A stretch of 64,000 nucleotides of DNA from CAYLLN01 sp033762315. GTDB taxonomy: Bacteria > Planctomycetota > Planctomycetia > Pirellulales > Pirellulaceae. The first letter of the stretch is position 1. Every line of letters starts with the position of its first letter. Made by a program: the position numbers and the translations under genes. Below are positions 51,906 through 60,776 of this stretch, one piece after another. Location of the stretch: NCBI GenBank assembly GCA_033762315.1, contig JANRLS010000229.1:1-64000 (forward strand), read 5' to 3'. The notes below the pieces were generated by a model. It ran no database searches, had not been told where the DNA came from, and saw only the letters and a list, made by a program, of their open reading frames with translations.

Positions 51906-54362
51906 ATGGCTCGCTTGTTGCTCGTGCTTTGCGGTTTGTCCCTTACCAGCGGCTGCTTTCAGCCCCCCGCCCCCACGCCGCCGGCCGATCCGCTGCAAAA
52001 AGGGGCCAATCTGCCGGGCGATCAGCCGGTGCTGGTGCCCGATCGGGCGCTCGACCAGCTTTCGGCCAGCGAGATTTTACAGCGTCTGCTGGCGACTTAT
52101 CGCGCGGCGAGTTCCTATGCGGATCGGGGGGTGGTGCAACTGGAGTTTCGTCAGAACGGCGAGCTCACCGGCGACCAGCAGCGGTCCGAAGTGCAATTCG
52201 TCCGGCCCAATAAGCTGGCGATAAGCGCCTTGCAAACGACCGTCAAGTCGGACGGCCAGCGGCTGGTGGCGGTGATCGAGGATACGGAGACCGCCAACCT
52301 CGACGGGCAAGTACTCGACCGCCCCGCGCCGGCGCAATTGCAGCTTACCGATCTGGCGGGCGATCCGATTCTATACGACCGGCTCTGCGGGCGCTTGCGG
52401 CGGCAACCGATTCAGTTGGAGCTGCTGCTCGAATCGGGAGGGCTGGCGGCGGCGTTTGGCAAGGATGTCGCCTGCAAAAAACTGGCCGATGGCGAGACGG
52501 ACGGCCGGACCTGCTTTCGGGTCGAAGTCCCATCGCCAGGCGGGGCGTTCGTCTTCTGGATCGATAAGTTATCGTCGATTCTGCGGCGGCTCGATTATCC
52601 GGCCGCGGCCCTGGTGCCGGAGTTGGCGAGCGATCCGACCATTAGCGACTTGCGGCTGTCGGCGGAGCTGCGCGGCGCAACGCTCGGCGGCCCCGTGGAA
52701 TCGTCGCAATTCGAGCTGGCCATTCCGCCGCAAGCGAAGCGGATGAAGTCGTTTGTCGTCCCGCCGCGGCCCCTCCCTTCGCAACTATTCGGCAAAACCA
52801 CGGGCAAGTTTCATTTCACCGATCTATCCGGCGCGAAAATCGGCTCGACCGACCTCGCCGGCACCACCGCCGTGCTGGTCTGGTATCACGATGACCCCGC
52901 TTGCGAGGCGACGCTGGAGCAAGTGTCGCTCGCCCGGTCGCGGCTGGCCGAGCGGCCCGACGTGCGGTTTCTGGCCATCGCCACCGACGACACGACTACC
53001 AGCAACGCCCAGGTCGAGCAGCGGCTGGCCGATTGGAAGGTGAACCTGCCGGTGGCCCGCGATTTGGAGGCGTTTGGCCGGAGCGTCTTCCAGATCGAGG
53101 CGCATCCTTCGCTCGTCGTGCTCGATGGCCAGGGGCGGGTGCAAATTTTTGAATCGGGGGGGAATCCGGAACTCGCGAATCAGATCGTGCAAATCGCCGA
53201 TCGGCTGAAAAAGGGGGACGACCTCGCCGCCGACATTCTCGCCCGCCACCAGCGCGACCAAAAGCAATACGACGAGCTGGTCGCCAAAGGGGGCCCCGAG
53301 CCGGGACAGATGATCGAGCTGCCCGAAGCGGTCATTCGACAAGCGACCGCGCCAACGCGACTGAAGCTGGCCGAGCTGTGGACCTGCCGCGATCTCAAGC
53401 TCCCCGGCAACTTGCTCGTGGTGGAGGAAAGCGATAAGCCGACGCGGATTTTCGTGCTGGAAGGGTGGCGGACGATCAGCGAGATCGACTCGGCGGGTAA
53501 GGTTGTCGCCCGTCACGAGCTGGCGATTCCGGAGCAGGCGGCGATTACTTATTTTCGCACGGCGGTCGATAAGCAGGGGAAGCGATATTTCGTTGGCTCG
53601 GCCCCCGGTTCGCCGCGGCTGTTTGTCTTCGATGACCAGTGGAAGTTGCTGCGGGCGCTTCCGCCAGCCGACGAGCCGCCGCTGGCGCTGATTGAATTGC
53701 AACTGGCCGACCTCGGCGATGCCGACGGCACGCCCGATATTCTCGCGGCGAGTGTCGATGAAATCGGCCTGATCGCGCTGTCGCTCGAGGGGCAAACGCT
53801 GTGGCGAAACAAGGCTTTTCCCAATGTCGTCGCGATCGCTCCCGGCCAGCGCGACGAGTTTGGCAGTTGGGCCATCTATCTGGCGGGCGATCGCGGCACG
53901 ATCTTGCGAGTGAATCGGTTCGGGGGCGAAGAGCCGGAGATCACGGTGAAGGACCGCCCCATTTTTTTGCTGGCGGGGGCCCGGTTTGCCGGCGCGACGC
54001 AGGCGGCCTTTTTGGGCCTGGCGAACAACGAGCGGGGAGAGCGTTTTGCGATTGGCCTTTCGGACCGGATGACCGAAAGATGGAGCTATCCGCTGCCGCC
54101 GGGAGTGCATCAGAAGCCGATCGAGGCGATTAGCAGTAGCCACGTGCTGGCCGGCCACGCGGGAGAATGGTGGCTGGCCGGTCCCGATGGCTCGATCCAC
54201 GTCATCACCGAAGATGGCGAATTTCTCGACACTTTCTTCACCGGCACCGCGCTCACGGGCCTGGCCGCCACGAAATTCGGCAACCAAAGCGTGCTGCTCA
54301 TCGCCAGCGACGACGGCGTGCGGGCCTGGAGCTTGCAGCTGCCGACCGGAAAAGAGCGCTAG
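51906..54362 (+). CDS. lipoprotein with LolA-like, thioredoxin-like and propeller-like parts
   Basis: 818 aa. A lipobox (L-T-S-G-C17) is followed by three parts. Residues ~40-290 are a LolA/DUF2092-like region (A-S-S-Y-A-D-R-G-V-V-Q-L-E-F). Residues ~300-430 are a TlpA/AhpC-like redox fold (T-T-A-V-L-V-W-Y-H-D-D-P-A-C-E-A-T-L), in which the usual C-x-x-C has only one Cys. Residues ~470-818 are beta-rich with propeller-like repeats. It is probably attached to a membrane facing outside the cytoplasm. The lost Cys suggests it is not a normal thiol oxidoreductase. Confidence 0.75.
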   Translation: MARLLLVLCGLSLTSGCFQPPAPTPPADPLQKGANLPGDQPVLVPDRALDQLSASEILQRLLATYRAASSYADRGVVQLEFRQNGELTGDQQRSEVQFVRPNKLAISALQTTVKSDGQRLVAVIEDTETANLDGQVLDRPAPAQLQLTDLAGDPILYDRLCGRLRRQPIQLELLLESGGLAAAFGKDVACKKLADGETDGRTCFRVEVPSPGGAFVFWIDKLSSILRRLDYPAAALVPELASDPTISDLRLSAELRGATLGGPVESSQFELAIPPQAKRMKSFVVPPRPLPSQLFGKTTGKFHFTDLSGAKIGSTDLAGTTAVLVWYHDDPACEATLEQVSLARSRLAERPDVRFLAIATDDTTTSNAQVEQRLADWKVNLPVARDLEAFGRSVFQIEAHPSLVVLDGQGRVQIFESGGNPELANQIVQIADRLKKGDDLAADILARHQRDQKQYDELVAKGGPEPGQMIELPEAVIRQATAPTRLKLAELWTCRDLKLPGNLLVVEESDKPTRIFVLEGWRTISEIDSAGKVVARHELAIPEQAAITYFRTAVDKQGKRYFVGSAPGSPRLFVFDDQWKLLRALPPADEPPLALIELQLADLGDADGTPDILAASVDEIGLIALSLEGQTLWRNKAFPNVVAIAPGQRDEFGSWAIYLAGDRGTILRVNRFGGEEPEITVKDRPIFLLAGARFAGATQAAFLGLANNERGERFAIGLSDRMTERWSYPLPPGVHQKPIEAISSSHVLAGHAGEWWLAGPDGSIHVITEDGEFLDTFFTGTALTGLAATKFGNQSVLLIASDDGVRAWSLQLPTGKER

Positions 54363-54429
54363 CGATTGCTCCGCGAGCACGGCTTGGACTCCAGGCACGG
54401 AGCGCGTCAGGACCTGGGAATTGGGGGAA

Positions 54430-54595
54430 GAATCGCGAAAACGCGAACAAGATAAGGGATTGGACGGGGGACGGTAAAGCAACTTCGCTCCCAGTCTTCT
54501 TTTCGCGTTTTCCTCCTTTCGGGCTTTCGCGATCTTGTCCGGGTTTGGACTAGGAGAATCGCGAAAACGCGAAAGTGCGAAAGCACGAAAGGGCC
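54430..54595. repeat. array of GCGAAA-type repeats
   Basis: Contains AATCGCGAAAACGCGAACAA, then the reverse-complement phrase TTTCGCGTTTTCCTCC with CTTTCGCGATC, then AATCGCGAAAACGCGAAAGT and AAGCACGAAAG. The arms can fold into a long hairpin. The same units occur at 2187-2297. The array lies just after the end of a gene and may act in termination (inference). Confidence 0.6.
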
Positions 54596-54644
54596 AGTTC
54601 GCGGTGTCCGTCGGCGGCGGTTTGCTGTTGGTGCTCGCCGGGGT

Positions 54645-54665
54645 CCCGGACCAAACTAGTCCGCG
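54645..54665. repeat. palindromic mini-repeat
   Basis: CCCGGACCAAACTAGTCCGC is a partial palindrome of the same family as CGGGACCAGACTGGTCCCG at 38763-38781. Confidence 0.45.
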
Positions 54666-54968
54666 AAAGGCCCGCGGCGAAAAAAAGTTGCGTCGCGAGA
54701 GGCGAACGGAAATCGTGGCGGCGGCAGGGTTTGTGGCGAGGGGGCGCGACGTAAGTGGCGGTGGGGCAATAAACTAGCGCGCAAGTTCATTGACATGTGT
54801 AAGGATTATCAGTATCATACGGGATGAGCTGCGGAGGGACTACGCGAGGGGGCGAGGGGACAGCTGCCAAGGTATTCCCACGGCCGGGCGAGCCGGCAGG
54901 GGCATTAAAGTGACGATTTGCTATGCATATAGTATTCAAAGTACCACTTATTGGCGGGATTCGTACTT

Positions 54969-55166
54969 GGTTTCCAGAAACCCCCTACATGCCGGTTTTT
55001 GGAAACCGAGCGCGGGCCGGAAGTGCAATTTTCCTGAGGTTTTTTCCGGTCGGCAGCCCCGCAGGTTTCCACGAAGTGGTCAATCGTGGAAACCAACCGC
55101 AAGTCGTTCCCATTTCAGGGTTTAGGAGCAAAAAAGCGGTGAAATTGATGGTTTGGTCTGGAAACC
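54969..55166 (+). ncRNA. structured repeat element, copy B
   Basis: Five sites: GGTTTCC (54969), GGAAACC (55001), GGTTTCC (55064), GGAAACC (55088) and GGAAACC (55160). Sites 1 and 2 close a 39-nt hairpin (14-bp stem GGTTTCCAGAAACC with GGTTTTTGGAAACC, one G-U pair, 11-nt loop). Sites 3 and 4 form a perfect 11-bp stem (GGTTTCCACGA with TCGTGGAAACC) and a 9-nt loop. Site spacings of 32, 63, 24 and 72 match copy A (32, 63, 23, 72). The open frame 54923-55228 across it is not conserved in phase. Whether it is an RNA, a MITE or a protein-binding DNA element is unknown. Confidence 0.6.
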
Positions 55167-55267
55167 TGCCAAGCGCTCCAGCGGCCCAGCAACGCTGTCG
55201 CGAGCGGGCCCCCCTTCAGGTACGATGAACTTGCCATCCCGCCCCCTTTCCCACCCGCGAGCTTCCC

Positions 55268-56503
55268 ATGCCATTACTTCCTCGACGCGCGTTCCTTCGC
55301 GGCACCGGCGTGTGCCTGGCCCTGCCGCTGCTCGATGCGATGCGGCCGGCCTATGCGGCGGAAAGCTCGGCGGCGATTCCGCGGCGGATGGTGGCGATCG
55401 AAACCAACATGGGGATCTTGCCGCAATACTTCTTTCCCGATAAGTCCGGGAAGGATTACACGGCCAGTCCCTATCTCTCGCGGCTGGCGAAGCATCGCGA
55501 CCAGCTGACGGTCTTTTCCGGCGTCAGCCTGCCGGGAGTTACCGGCGCTCACGCAGCCGAGAAGTGCTTTCTCACGGGGACGCCCCATCCGGAGCGGGGG
55601 GGCTTTCGCAACTGGGTTTCGCTCGATCAATTCGCGGCCGAGCAGGTCGGCAACCAGACGCGCTATCCGTCGCTGGTGCTCGCGATGAGCAACGAAGGGC
55701 AAACCCTCAGCTTCACCCGCAGCGGCGCGCCGATTCCCGCCGAGCGCAGTCCGAAGAAGACCTTTCAGAAGCTGTTCGTGCAGGGGAAGCCCGAGGAAGT
55801 CGCCGCCAATGTCGAAGCCTATAAGCAGGGGCGCAGCATGCTCGATTTCGTCGGCGAGCAATCCAAGCGCCTCCAGCGTTCGCTCGGCCCGGCCGACCGC
55901 CAGCGGATCGATCAGTATTTTTCGTCGGTCCGCGAGCTGGAGCAAAGGCTCAAAAGTTCCGAAGCGTGGGAATATAAGCCCAAGCCCCAAGTCGAGGCGA
56001 AACCGCCGGAAGACATCGAGGACGGCAAGCAATTCGTCAATAAGACGCGGCTGATGCTCGACGTCATGAAGCTCGCGCTCGAAACCGATTCGACCCGAAT
56101 TATTTCGCTGTTCATCGACACGGTCATCATTCACAACATCACCCACCACGGCAATCGACCCGAAGCGCTCGACGAGCTGCGCGGCCACGAAGAGCAGCAG
56201 TTCGACGCGCTCAATGAGTTTCTCACCGCCCTGGCCAACAGCCAGGAAGATGGGCAATCGCTGCTCGACCGGACGATGGTGCTCTATGGCACTTGCATGG
56301 GGAGCGCGAACTCGCACTCCAACGTGAACCTCCCCGTGCTGCTGGCGGGCGGCGGGTTCAAGCATGGCCAGCACCTGGCGTTCGACACGAAGAACAACTA
56401 CCCGCTGTCGAACCTGTATCTCTCGATGCTGCATCGGCTGGGGATCGAGGCCAAACAGTTTTCGACCTCCACCGGCACAATGACCGGGTTGGAGCTGGCG
56501 TAG
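55268..56503 (+). CDS. DUF1552-domain protein
   Basis: 411 aa. The N-terminus L-P-R-R-A-F-L-R-G-T-G is a twin-arginine-type signal, followed by L-A-L-P-L-L-D-A-M. The DUF1552 core has P-R-R-M-V-A-I-E-T-N-M-G and Y-L-S-R-L-A-K-H-R-D-Q-L-T-V, and ends with G-G-G-F-K-H-G-Q-H-L. DUF1552 genes usually sit beside a DUF1592/cytochrome-type partner, which is not seen here. Function unknown. Confidence 0.93.
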   Translation: MPLLPRRAFLRGTGVCLALPLLDAMRPAYAAESSAAIPRRMVAIETNMGILPQYFFPDKSGKDYTASPYLSRLAKHRDQLTVFSGVSLPGVTGAHAAEKCFLTGTPHPERGGFRNWVSLDQFAAEQVGNQTRYPSLVLAMSNEGQTLSFTRSGAPIPAERSPKKTFQKLFVQGKPEEVAANVEAYKQGRSMLDFVGEQSKRLQRSLGPADRQRIDQYFSSVRELEQRLKSSEAWEYKPKPQVEAKPPEDIEDGKQFVNKTRLMLDVMKLALETDSTRIISLFIDTVIIHNITHHGNRPEALDELRGHEEQQFDALNEFLTALANSQEDGQSLLDRTMVLYGTCMGSANSHSNVNLPVLLAGGGFKHGQHLAFDTKNNYPLSNLYLSMLHRLGIEAKQFSTSTGTMTGLELA

Positions 56504-56701
56504 TCGCGGGGGCGGAATGCCCGCTAGTCGCGCGGATTGCGACTCCGCTCGCTTCAACCTCGCGCGCCACTGCGCCGCGACAATTCGGCGGCTAAACTAG
56601 GCGACGCTCTCGCCAATGGCTTTACAGCGGCAAGCCGGCAATCCATCATAGGCCGCTTGCCTTGCGAGGCCGCTTGGCTTGCCCTCTCCCCCGGACTGCT
56701 C

Positions 56702-58330
56702 ATGACGACACCCGCCACCTTTGAGGCCCCGCATCCCGGCACCAAGGCGATGCCGCGATGGGATACGGGGGAATTGATCGACGCCCCGATCTTCACCTGG
56801 CGCAACGCGCTGGCGATGATCGGGCCGGGCCTCGTCATGGGGGCTTCGGCCATCGGCGGCGGCGAGTGGCTGGCGGGGCCGGCCGTCACGGCGAAGTATG
56901 GCGGGGCGCTGCTTTGGGTCGCCACGGTCAGCATCCTGTTTCAGGTGGTCTATAACATCGAGATCAGCCGCTACACGCTGTACACCGGCGAGCCGATTTT
57001 CACCGGCAAATTCCGGCTGTGGCCGCATCCGATGTTCTGGCTTGTGCTTTATCTGATGCTTGACTGGGGCTCGATCGCGCCGTATCTGGCGGTGAACGCG
57101 GCAGTGACGGTCGATACCGCGATCTTGCAGCGACTGCCGGACATTAAACACAGCTTTTCCGACTGGCTGCTGCACAAGGTAGTTTGCACGTCGCTTTATC
57201 TCCTCATCATGATTCCCCTCGTCTTCGGCGGGAAAATCTACAACTCGCTGAAGGTGGTGATGTCGATCAAGTTGATCGTGGTCATCGGATTCTTGATGTT
57301 CCTGGGAATTCTGTTCGCCAGCTTTTCCAATTGGATCGAGATCGTCACCGGGCTGTTCAAAGTCGGAACCTTGCCGGTGGCCAGCGAGAGTGGCTATCGC
57401 ACCGAGAACATTTTCGTGGAGTTGTTCCAAAACGGGCGCTGGCCGGATATTGACTTCGCCTTGTTCGGCGTGATTGCCGGCCTCGCCTCGATCGCCGGAA
57501 ATGGCGGACTCACGAACACGCCGATCAGTAATTTCACCCGCGATCAGGGTTGGGGAATGGGGCACAAAGTAGGCGCGATTCCCAGTGTGTTCGGTGGACA
57601 CGGCATCACGCTGTCGCATGTCGGCTGCGTGTTTCAAGTGAACGACGAATCCTTGCCGCGCTGGAAACGCTGGTATCGGCACATCGTGCGCGACCAGCTC
57701 TGCGTGTGGCTGGTGGCCTGTTTGATCGGCGTGTCGCTCCCCAGCATCCTCTCGGTTGGATTCTTGCCGCGGGGGACCGATGTCGGCGACAACGCCGCGG
57801 CGGCCACGGCGGGGGGCGTTCAGGAGCGCGTGACGAATCCGCCCCCGGGAGTGCTCGTGACGATGACGGGACTTTATCAATGGCTGTCGGGTCCGAGTCT
57901 GGGCCGGTTCTTTTGGGGCGCGACGCTCTTTTGTGGTTTCCTCGTCTTGCTGACGAGTCAAACGACGACGATGGATGGCTTTGTCCGGCGCTGGGTCGAT
58001 GTCATTTGGACCGCGAGCGCCCGCTTGCGGCAGCTCGAAACAAGCCGGATTCGCGATGTTTACTTCACCGTGCTCTGCATTTACGCCGCGCTCGGATTGG
58101 TCATCATTTGGTCGTTCGATTCGCCGCTCGGAGTCTTCAAGCTTTCGACGACTTTTTACAACGTCGCGCTCGGTTGCAGTTGCTGGCATACCATCTTCGT
58201 GAACACCATTTTGTTGCCGCGCGAGATTCGCCCGGCCTGGCACATGCGAATTTTGCTGGGTTTGGCCGGTTGCTACTTCCTGCTGCTGGCCGTGCTGACA
58301 TCCTTGCAGTTTATCGGCATCATCAAGTGA
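56702..58330 (+). CDS. Nramp-related transporter lacking the canonical metal motif
   Basis: 542 aa with about eleven transmembrane helices. TM1 reads G-P-G-L-V-M-G-A-S-A-I-G-G-G-E-W-L-A-G-P. The G-P-G and overall Nramp order are kept, but the D-P-G-N motif that binds divalent metal in Nramp transporters is replaced by I-G-G-G-E-W. The TM6 metal-binding residues are also not seen. So transport of some substrate is likely, but not necessarily Mn or Fe. The ATG at 56702 is the chosen start. Confidence 0.75.
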   Translation: MTTPATFEAPHPGTKAMPRWDTGELIDAPIFTWRNALAMIGPGLVMGASAIGGGEWLAGPAVTAKYGGALLWVATVSILFQVVYNIEISRYTLYTGEPIFTGKFRLWPHPMFWLVLYLMLDWGSIAPYLAVNAAVTVDTAILQRLPDIKHSFSDWLLHKVVCTSLYLLIMIPLVFGGKIYNSLKVVMSIKLIVVIGFLMFLGILFASFSNWIEIVTGLFKVGTLPVASESGYRTENIFVELFQNGRWPDIDFALFGVIAGLASIAGNGGLTNTPISNFTRDQGWGMGHKVGAIPSVFGGHGITLSHVGCVFQVNDESLPRWKRWYRHIVRDQLCVWLVACLIGVSLPSILSVGFLPRGTDVGDNAAAATAGGVQERVTNPPPGVLVTMTGLYQWLSGPSLGRFFWGATLFCGFLVLLTSQTTTMDGFVRRWVDVIWTASARLRQLETSRIRDVYFTVLCIYAALGLVIIWSFDSPLGVFKLSTTFYNVALGCSCWHTIFVNTILLPREIRPAWHMRILLGLAGCYFLLLAVLTSLQFIGIIK

Positions 58331-58406
58331 AGGCGTGATTGCGATCTCGGCTGAGGTTTGCCGCGCGAGCCGCAGTCACCCGTTCGCGTCGCGGCCCGAC
58401 GGCTGC

Positions 58407-59636
58407 TCAGCCTCGGCCGCCGGCGAGTTTGGCGGCGGCGGGCGAGGCGCGGAGGCGGAGCATGTGGTAGATGCCAAACAGGGGGCCGAGGGCAAGGAGG
58501 GCGAAGGCCCAGTTCCAGCCGAGGGCGTGCTCCAGGGTGGGGACGGCGCGGATTGTCAGCGTGGTGAGCAGAAAGCCGGCACAGGTTTGGATGGTGAGGG
58601 CGGTGCCGACGAACTGGGGATCGCACAGTTCCGAAACGGCCGCGCTGAACTGGGCGCTGTCGGCGATGACGGCGAGTCCCCAGAGCAGACAAACGATGGT
58701 CAAGAGCGCGGGGTGGTCGATCAGCCACCCCACCACGAGGGCGCAGCCGCCGGAGAGGGCGAGGCTGATGGTGGTGGTCCAGCAGCGGCCGACGCGCTCA
58801 GCCGCGAAGCCCGCCAGCACGCACCCCGCGCCGCCGATGGCAACCGTGGCGAAGCTGGCCGTTTTGGCGGCGGCTTCGCTCCAGTGGGCGGCGTGATAGC
58901 TATCGGCCAAGAGGCGCGGGGCCCAAGCCCACATGGCATACAGCTCGAACATGTGTCCGAGGTAGCCGAAATTTGCCCTTCGGACCGCCGGATCGGCCCA
59001 AATGCGGGCGAAGTAGCCGAGGTCGAACCGCGTGGCCGCCGGCAAATGCGGACCGACGCGGGCAAACAGGGCCGCCAGCACCGCCGCGATCAGTGCCGCC
59101 GCCGACGCGCCGAGCAGCACCATCCGCCACGACGCCAGGGCATACACCAGGTGGGGTGAGGCGGAGCCGATCGTCAGCGCGCCAACCAGGATGCCGATGG
59201 CGAGTCCGCGCCCTTGCACGAACCAGGTGGCCATCAGCTTCATGCCGGTGGGATAGACGCCGGCGAGCATGACCCCCGTGAGCACGCGCAGGCCGATGAG
59301 GATCGTCAAACCAACGCTGGTGCGGCCGAACTCGTCGCCAATCGCCAGTGGAATGGCGGCATTGGCGAGCGCTCCGCCGAGCGCGCACCACGCCAGCAAT
59401 TTGGTGGGCGAAATCCGCTCGGAAAGGTTCAGCACGGCACTCGCGAGCGCGCCGATCACGAAGCCGACTTGCACGCTGATGGTCAGCCAGGCCTGGCTGC
59501 CGGGCGAAAGCTGCCACTGGCCGGCGAGCGTTTTGGTGACGGCCGAGGCCGAAAACCAGAGCGACATCGCCAAGAGCTCGATCGCCGCCAGCCAGGCAAG
59601 CTGCGACCAGCGGCGCGGATCGGGGGGAGGAGGCAT
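58407..59636 (-). CDS. major facilitator superfamily transporter
   Basis: 409 aa with about twelve transmembrane helices and no signal peptide. Typical MFS phrases include L-W-F-S-A-S-A-V-T in TM1 and G-V-Y-P-T-G-M-K-L-M in TM4. The ATG at 59636 overlaps the stop of the upstream amidohydrolase by one base (TAATG), so substrate import or product export may be linked to that enzyme. Substrate unknown. Confidence 0.9.
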   Translation of the reverse strand: MPPPPDPRRWSQLAWLAAIELLAMSLWFSASAVTKTLAGQWQLSPGSQAWLTISVQVGFVIGALASAVLNLSERISPTKLLAWCALGGALANAAIPLAIGDEFGRTSVGLTILIGLRVLTGVMLAGVYPTGMKLMATWFVQGRGLAIGILVGALTIGSASPHLVYALASWRMVLLGASAAALIAAVLAALFARVGPHLPAATRFDLGYFARIWADPAVRRANFGYLGHMFELYAMWAWAPRLLADSYHAAHWSEAAAKTASFATVAIGGAGCVLAGFAAERVGRCWTTTISLALSGGCALVVGWLIDHPALLTIVCLLWGLAVIADSAQFSAAVSELCDPQFVGTALTIQTCAGFLLTTLTIRAVPTLEHALGWNWAFALLALGPLFGIYHMLRLRASPAAAKLAGGRG

Positions 59637-60595
59637 TACGAAAAATAGACCTGCTCGGCCGTTTTGCGGAGGAGCCACTGCTTGTCGCCGTCGGAGAGGC
59701 CGGCGCGGTCGCGAACGAGAGCGATCGACTCGCGATAGGTGTGCGGCGCGACGACCTGATACGGGGCGTCGCTGGCCCACATGCAGCGCTCGGGGCCGAA
59801 GGCGTCAAGTACGCGGCGGAGCATCGGCAAGAGATCGTCGTAGGGAGGGGCTTTTTTGCCGAGGGCATAGTAGGCCGAGAGCTTGACGAAGACCCGCTGG
59901 TGTTTGGCCAGGGCGCACAGGTTCGCGAGGTCGCTATCGCGGATGGCGCCATCGGCCCCGATGCGGGCGAAGTGGTCGATGACGACGGGGGTATCGGGGA
60001 ATTGTCCGCACATGGCGGCGACGCCGGGCAGATGCTCCGGGTCGATCAGGCAGCACATCGCCTGGCCGGTTTCGCCGCCGGTTTTCCAGAGGGCGGCCAT
60101 GCCGGAACCAGCCAGCCACTTTTCGCCGCGGATGCGAGGAGTGATGCGGAGGCCGCGAACGCCGAGCGGCAGGAGTTCGCGGAGCTTCACGTCGGGATGG
60201 GGCTGGGTATCGTCGAGCATCGCAGTGACGGCGAAGCGACCGGGGAGGCGGCGGGCGCAGTCGAGGAGGTAGGTGTTGTCGAAATAGTGGTACACCGAAT
60301 GTTGAATCAGAACGACGCGGCCGACCCCCTCCGGCTCGGCCAGCTTGAGCAGCTCTTCGGGGGTGAAGCTGGGGGGCTTGAGGTCGGCCTTGGTTTGCGC
60401 CTTGGCCAGTGGCCAGCGGTCGGTATCGGGAGACCAGACATGGGAGTGGGCGTCGATGTACATCTGGGCGAGGTCGGGAACTTCGGCCGCGTGAACCCGC
60501 GGCAAGCTCTGGGTTGCTGCCGACAGGACCGTGCCGGCGGCGGCTTGGAGCCAAGTGCGACGCCCGATGGGGGGGAGCGCGGAGCGCGGGGCCAT
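59636..60595 (-). CDS. exported amidohydrolase-2 family metal-dependent hydrolase
   Basis: 319 aa. A twin-arginine-like start (R-R-T-W-L-Q) leads to a hydrophobic stretch (A-A-A-G-T-V-L-S-A-A) and an A-H-A-type cleavage site. The TIM-barrel domain opens Y-I-D-A-H-S-H-V-W and later has V-I-D-H-F-A-R-I and W-A-S-D-A-P-Y, the usual metal and acid residues of amidohydrolase-2 (decarboxylase/lactonase-like) enzymes. It is coupled to the MFS transporter gene. Substrate unknown. The divergent HTH regulator may control both. Confidence 0.85.
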   Translation of the reverse strand: MAPRSALPPIGRRTWLQAAAGTVLSAATQSLPRVHAAEVPDLAQMYIDAHSHVWSPDTDRWPLAKAQTKADLKPPSFTPEELLKLAEPEGVGRVVLIQHSVYHYFDNTYLLDCARRLPGRFAVTAMLDDTQPHPDVKLRELLPLGVRGLRITPRIRGEKWLAGSGMAALWKTGGETGQAMCCLIDPEHLPGVAAMCGQFPDTPVVIDHFARIGADGAIRDSDLANLCALAKHQRVFVKLSAYYALGKKAPPYDDLLPMLRRVLDAFGPERCMWASDAPYQVVAPHTYRESIALVRDRAGLSDGDKQWLLRKTAEQVYFS

Positions 60596-60730
60596 GAGGT
60601 GGTTCTCGGGGGAAGTGGAATAAACGTGAATATAGGGGGCTTGGGCAGGCAAAAACAGCTTGGCTTCGGGAATCTAAAAATCTTGCGGCGGGCGTGTCCG
60701 GATTTTCGCGCGGATTTCGACTCTTTCACG

Positions 60731-60750
60731 GGGGGATCGGTTGATCCCCC
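60731..60750. promoter_or_regulatory. perfect 8-bp palindrome, candidate operator
   Basis: GGGGGATC (60731-60738), loop GGTT, GATCCCCC (60743-60750). It lies between the divergent starts of the amidohydrolase/MFS pair and the HTH regulator, a good position for an operator bound by that regulator (inference). It could also be a hairpin. Confidence 0.5.
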
Positions 60751-60776
60751 GAGGATTCCGCCAATTGTGCCGATTT

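Larger units (their letters stand above)
54363..55267. other. intergenic region rich in repeats, no recognisable gene
   Basis: About 900 bp between the lipoprotein gene and the DUF1552 gene. It holds an array of GCGAAA-type repeats (54430-54595), a palindrome (54645-54665) and structured element copy B (54969-55166). Several short open frames overlap these but show no motif or conserved phase. Confidence 0.55.

Noticed and set aside
52824..54482. Long antisense open frame (552 codons) opposite the lipoprotein gene
   Set aside because: Composition and lack of motifs show it is a shadow of the plus-strand lipoprotein gene.
54923..55228. 101-codon open frame across structured element copy B
   Set aside because: Its counterpart in copy A (13173-13532) is similar only in the first ~25 codons. 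A one-base difference between sites 3 and 4 breaks the shared phase, while base pairing is kept. Coding is less likely than structure.
56597..58243. Long antisense open frame (548 codons) opposite the Nramp-like gene
   Set aside because: It is a GC-driven shadow with His/Arg/Asp-rich composition, no family motif and no ribosome site. The plus-strand gene has clear transmembrane structure.
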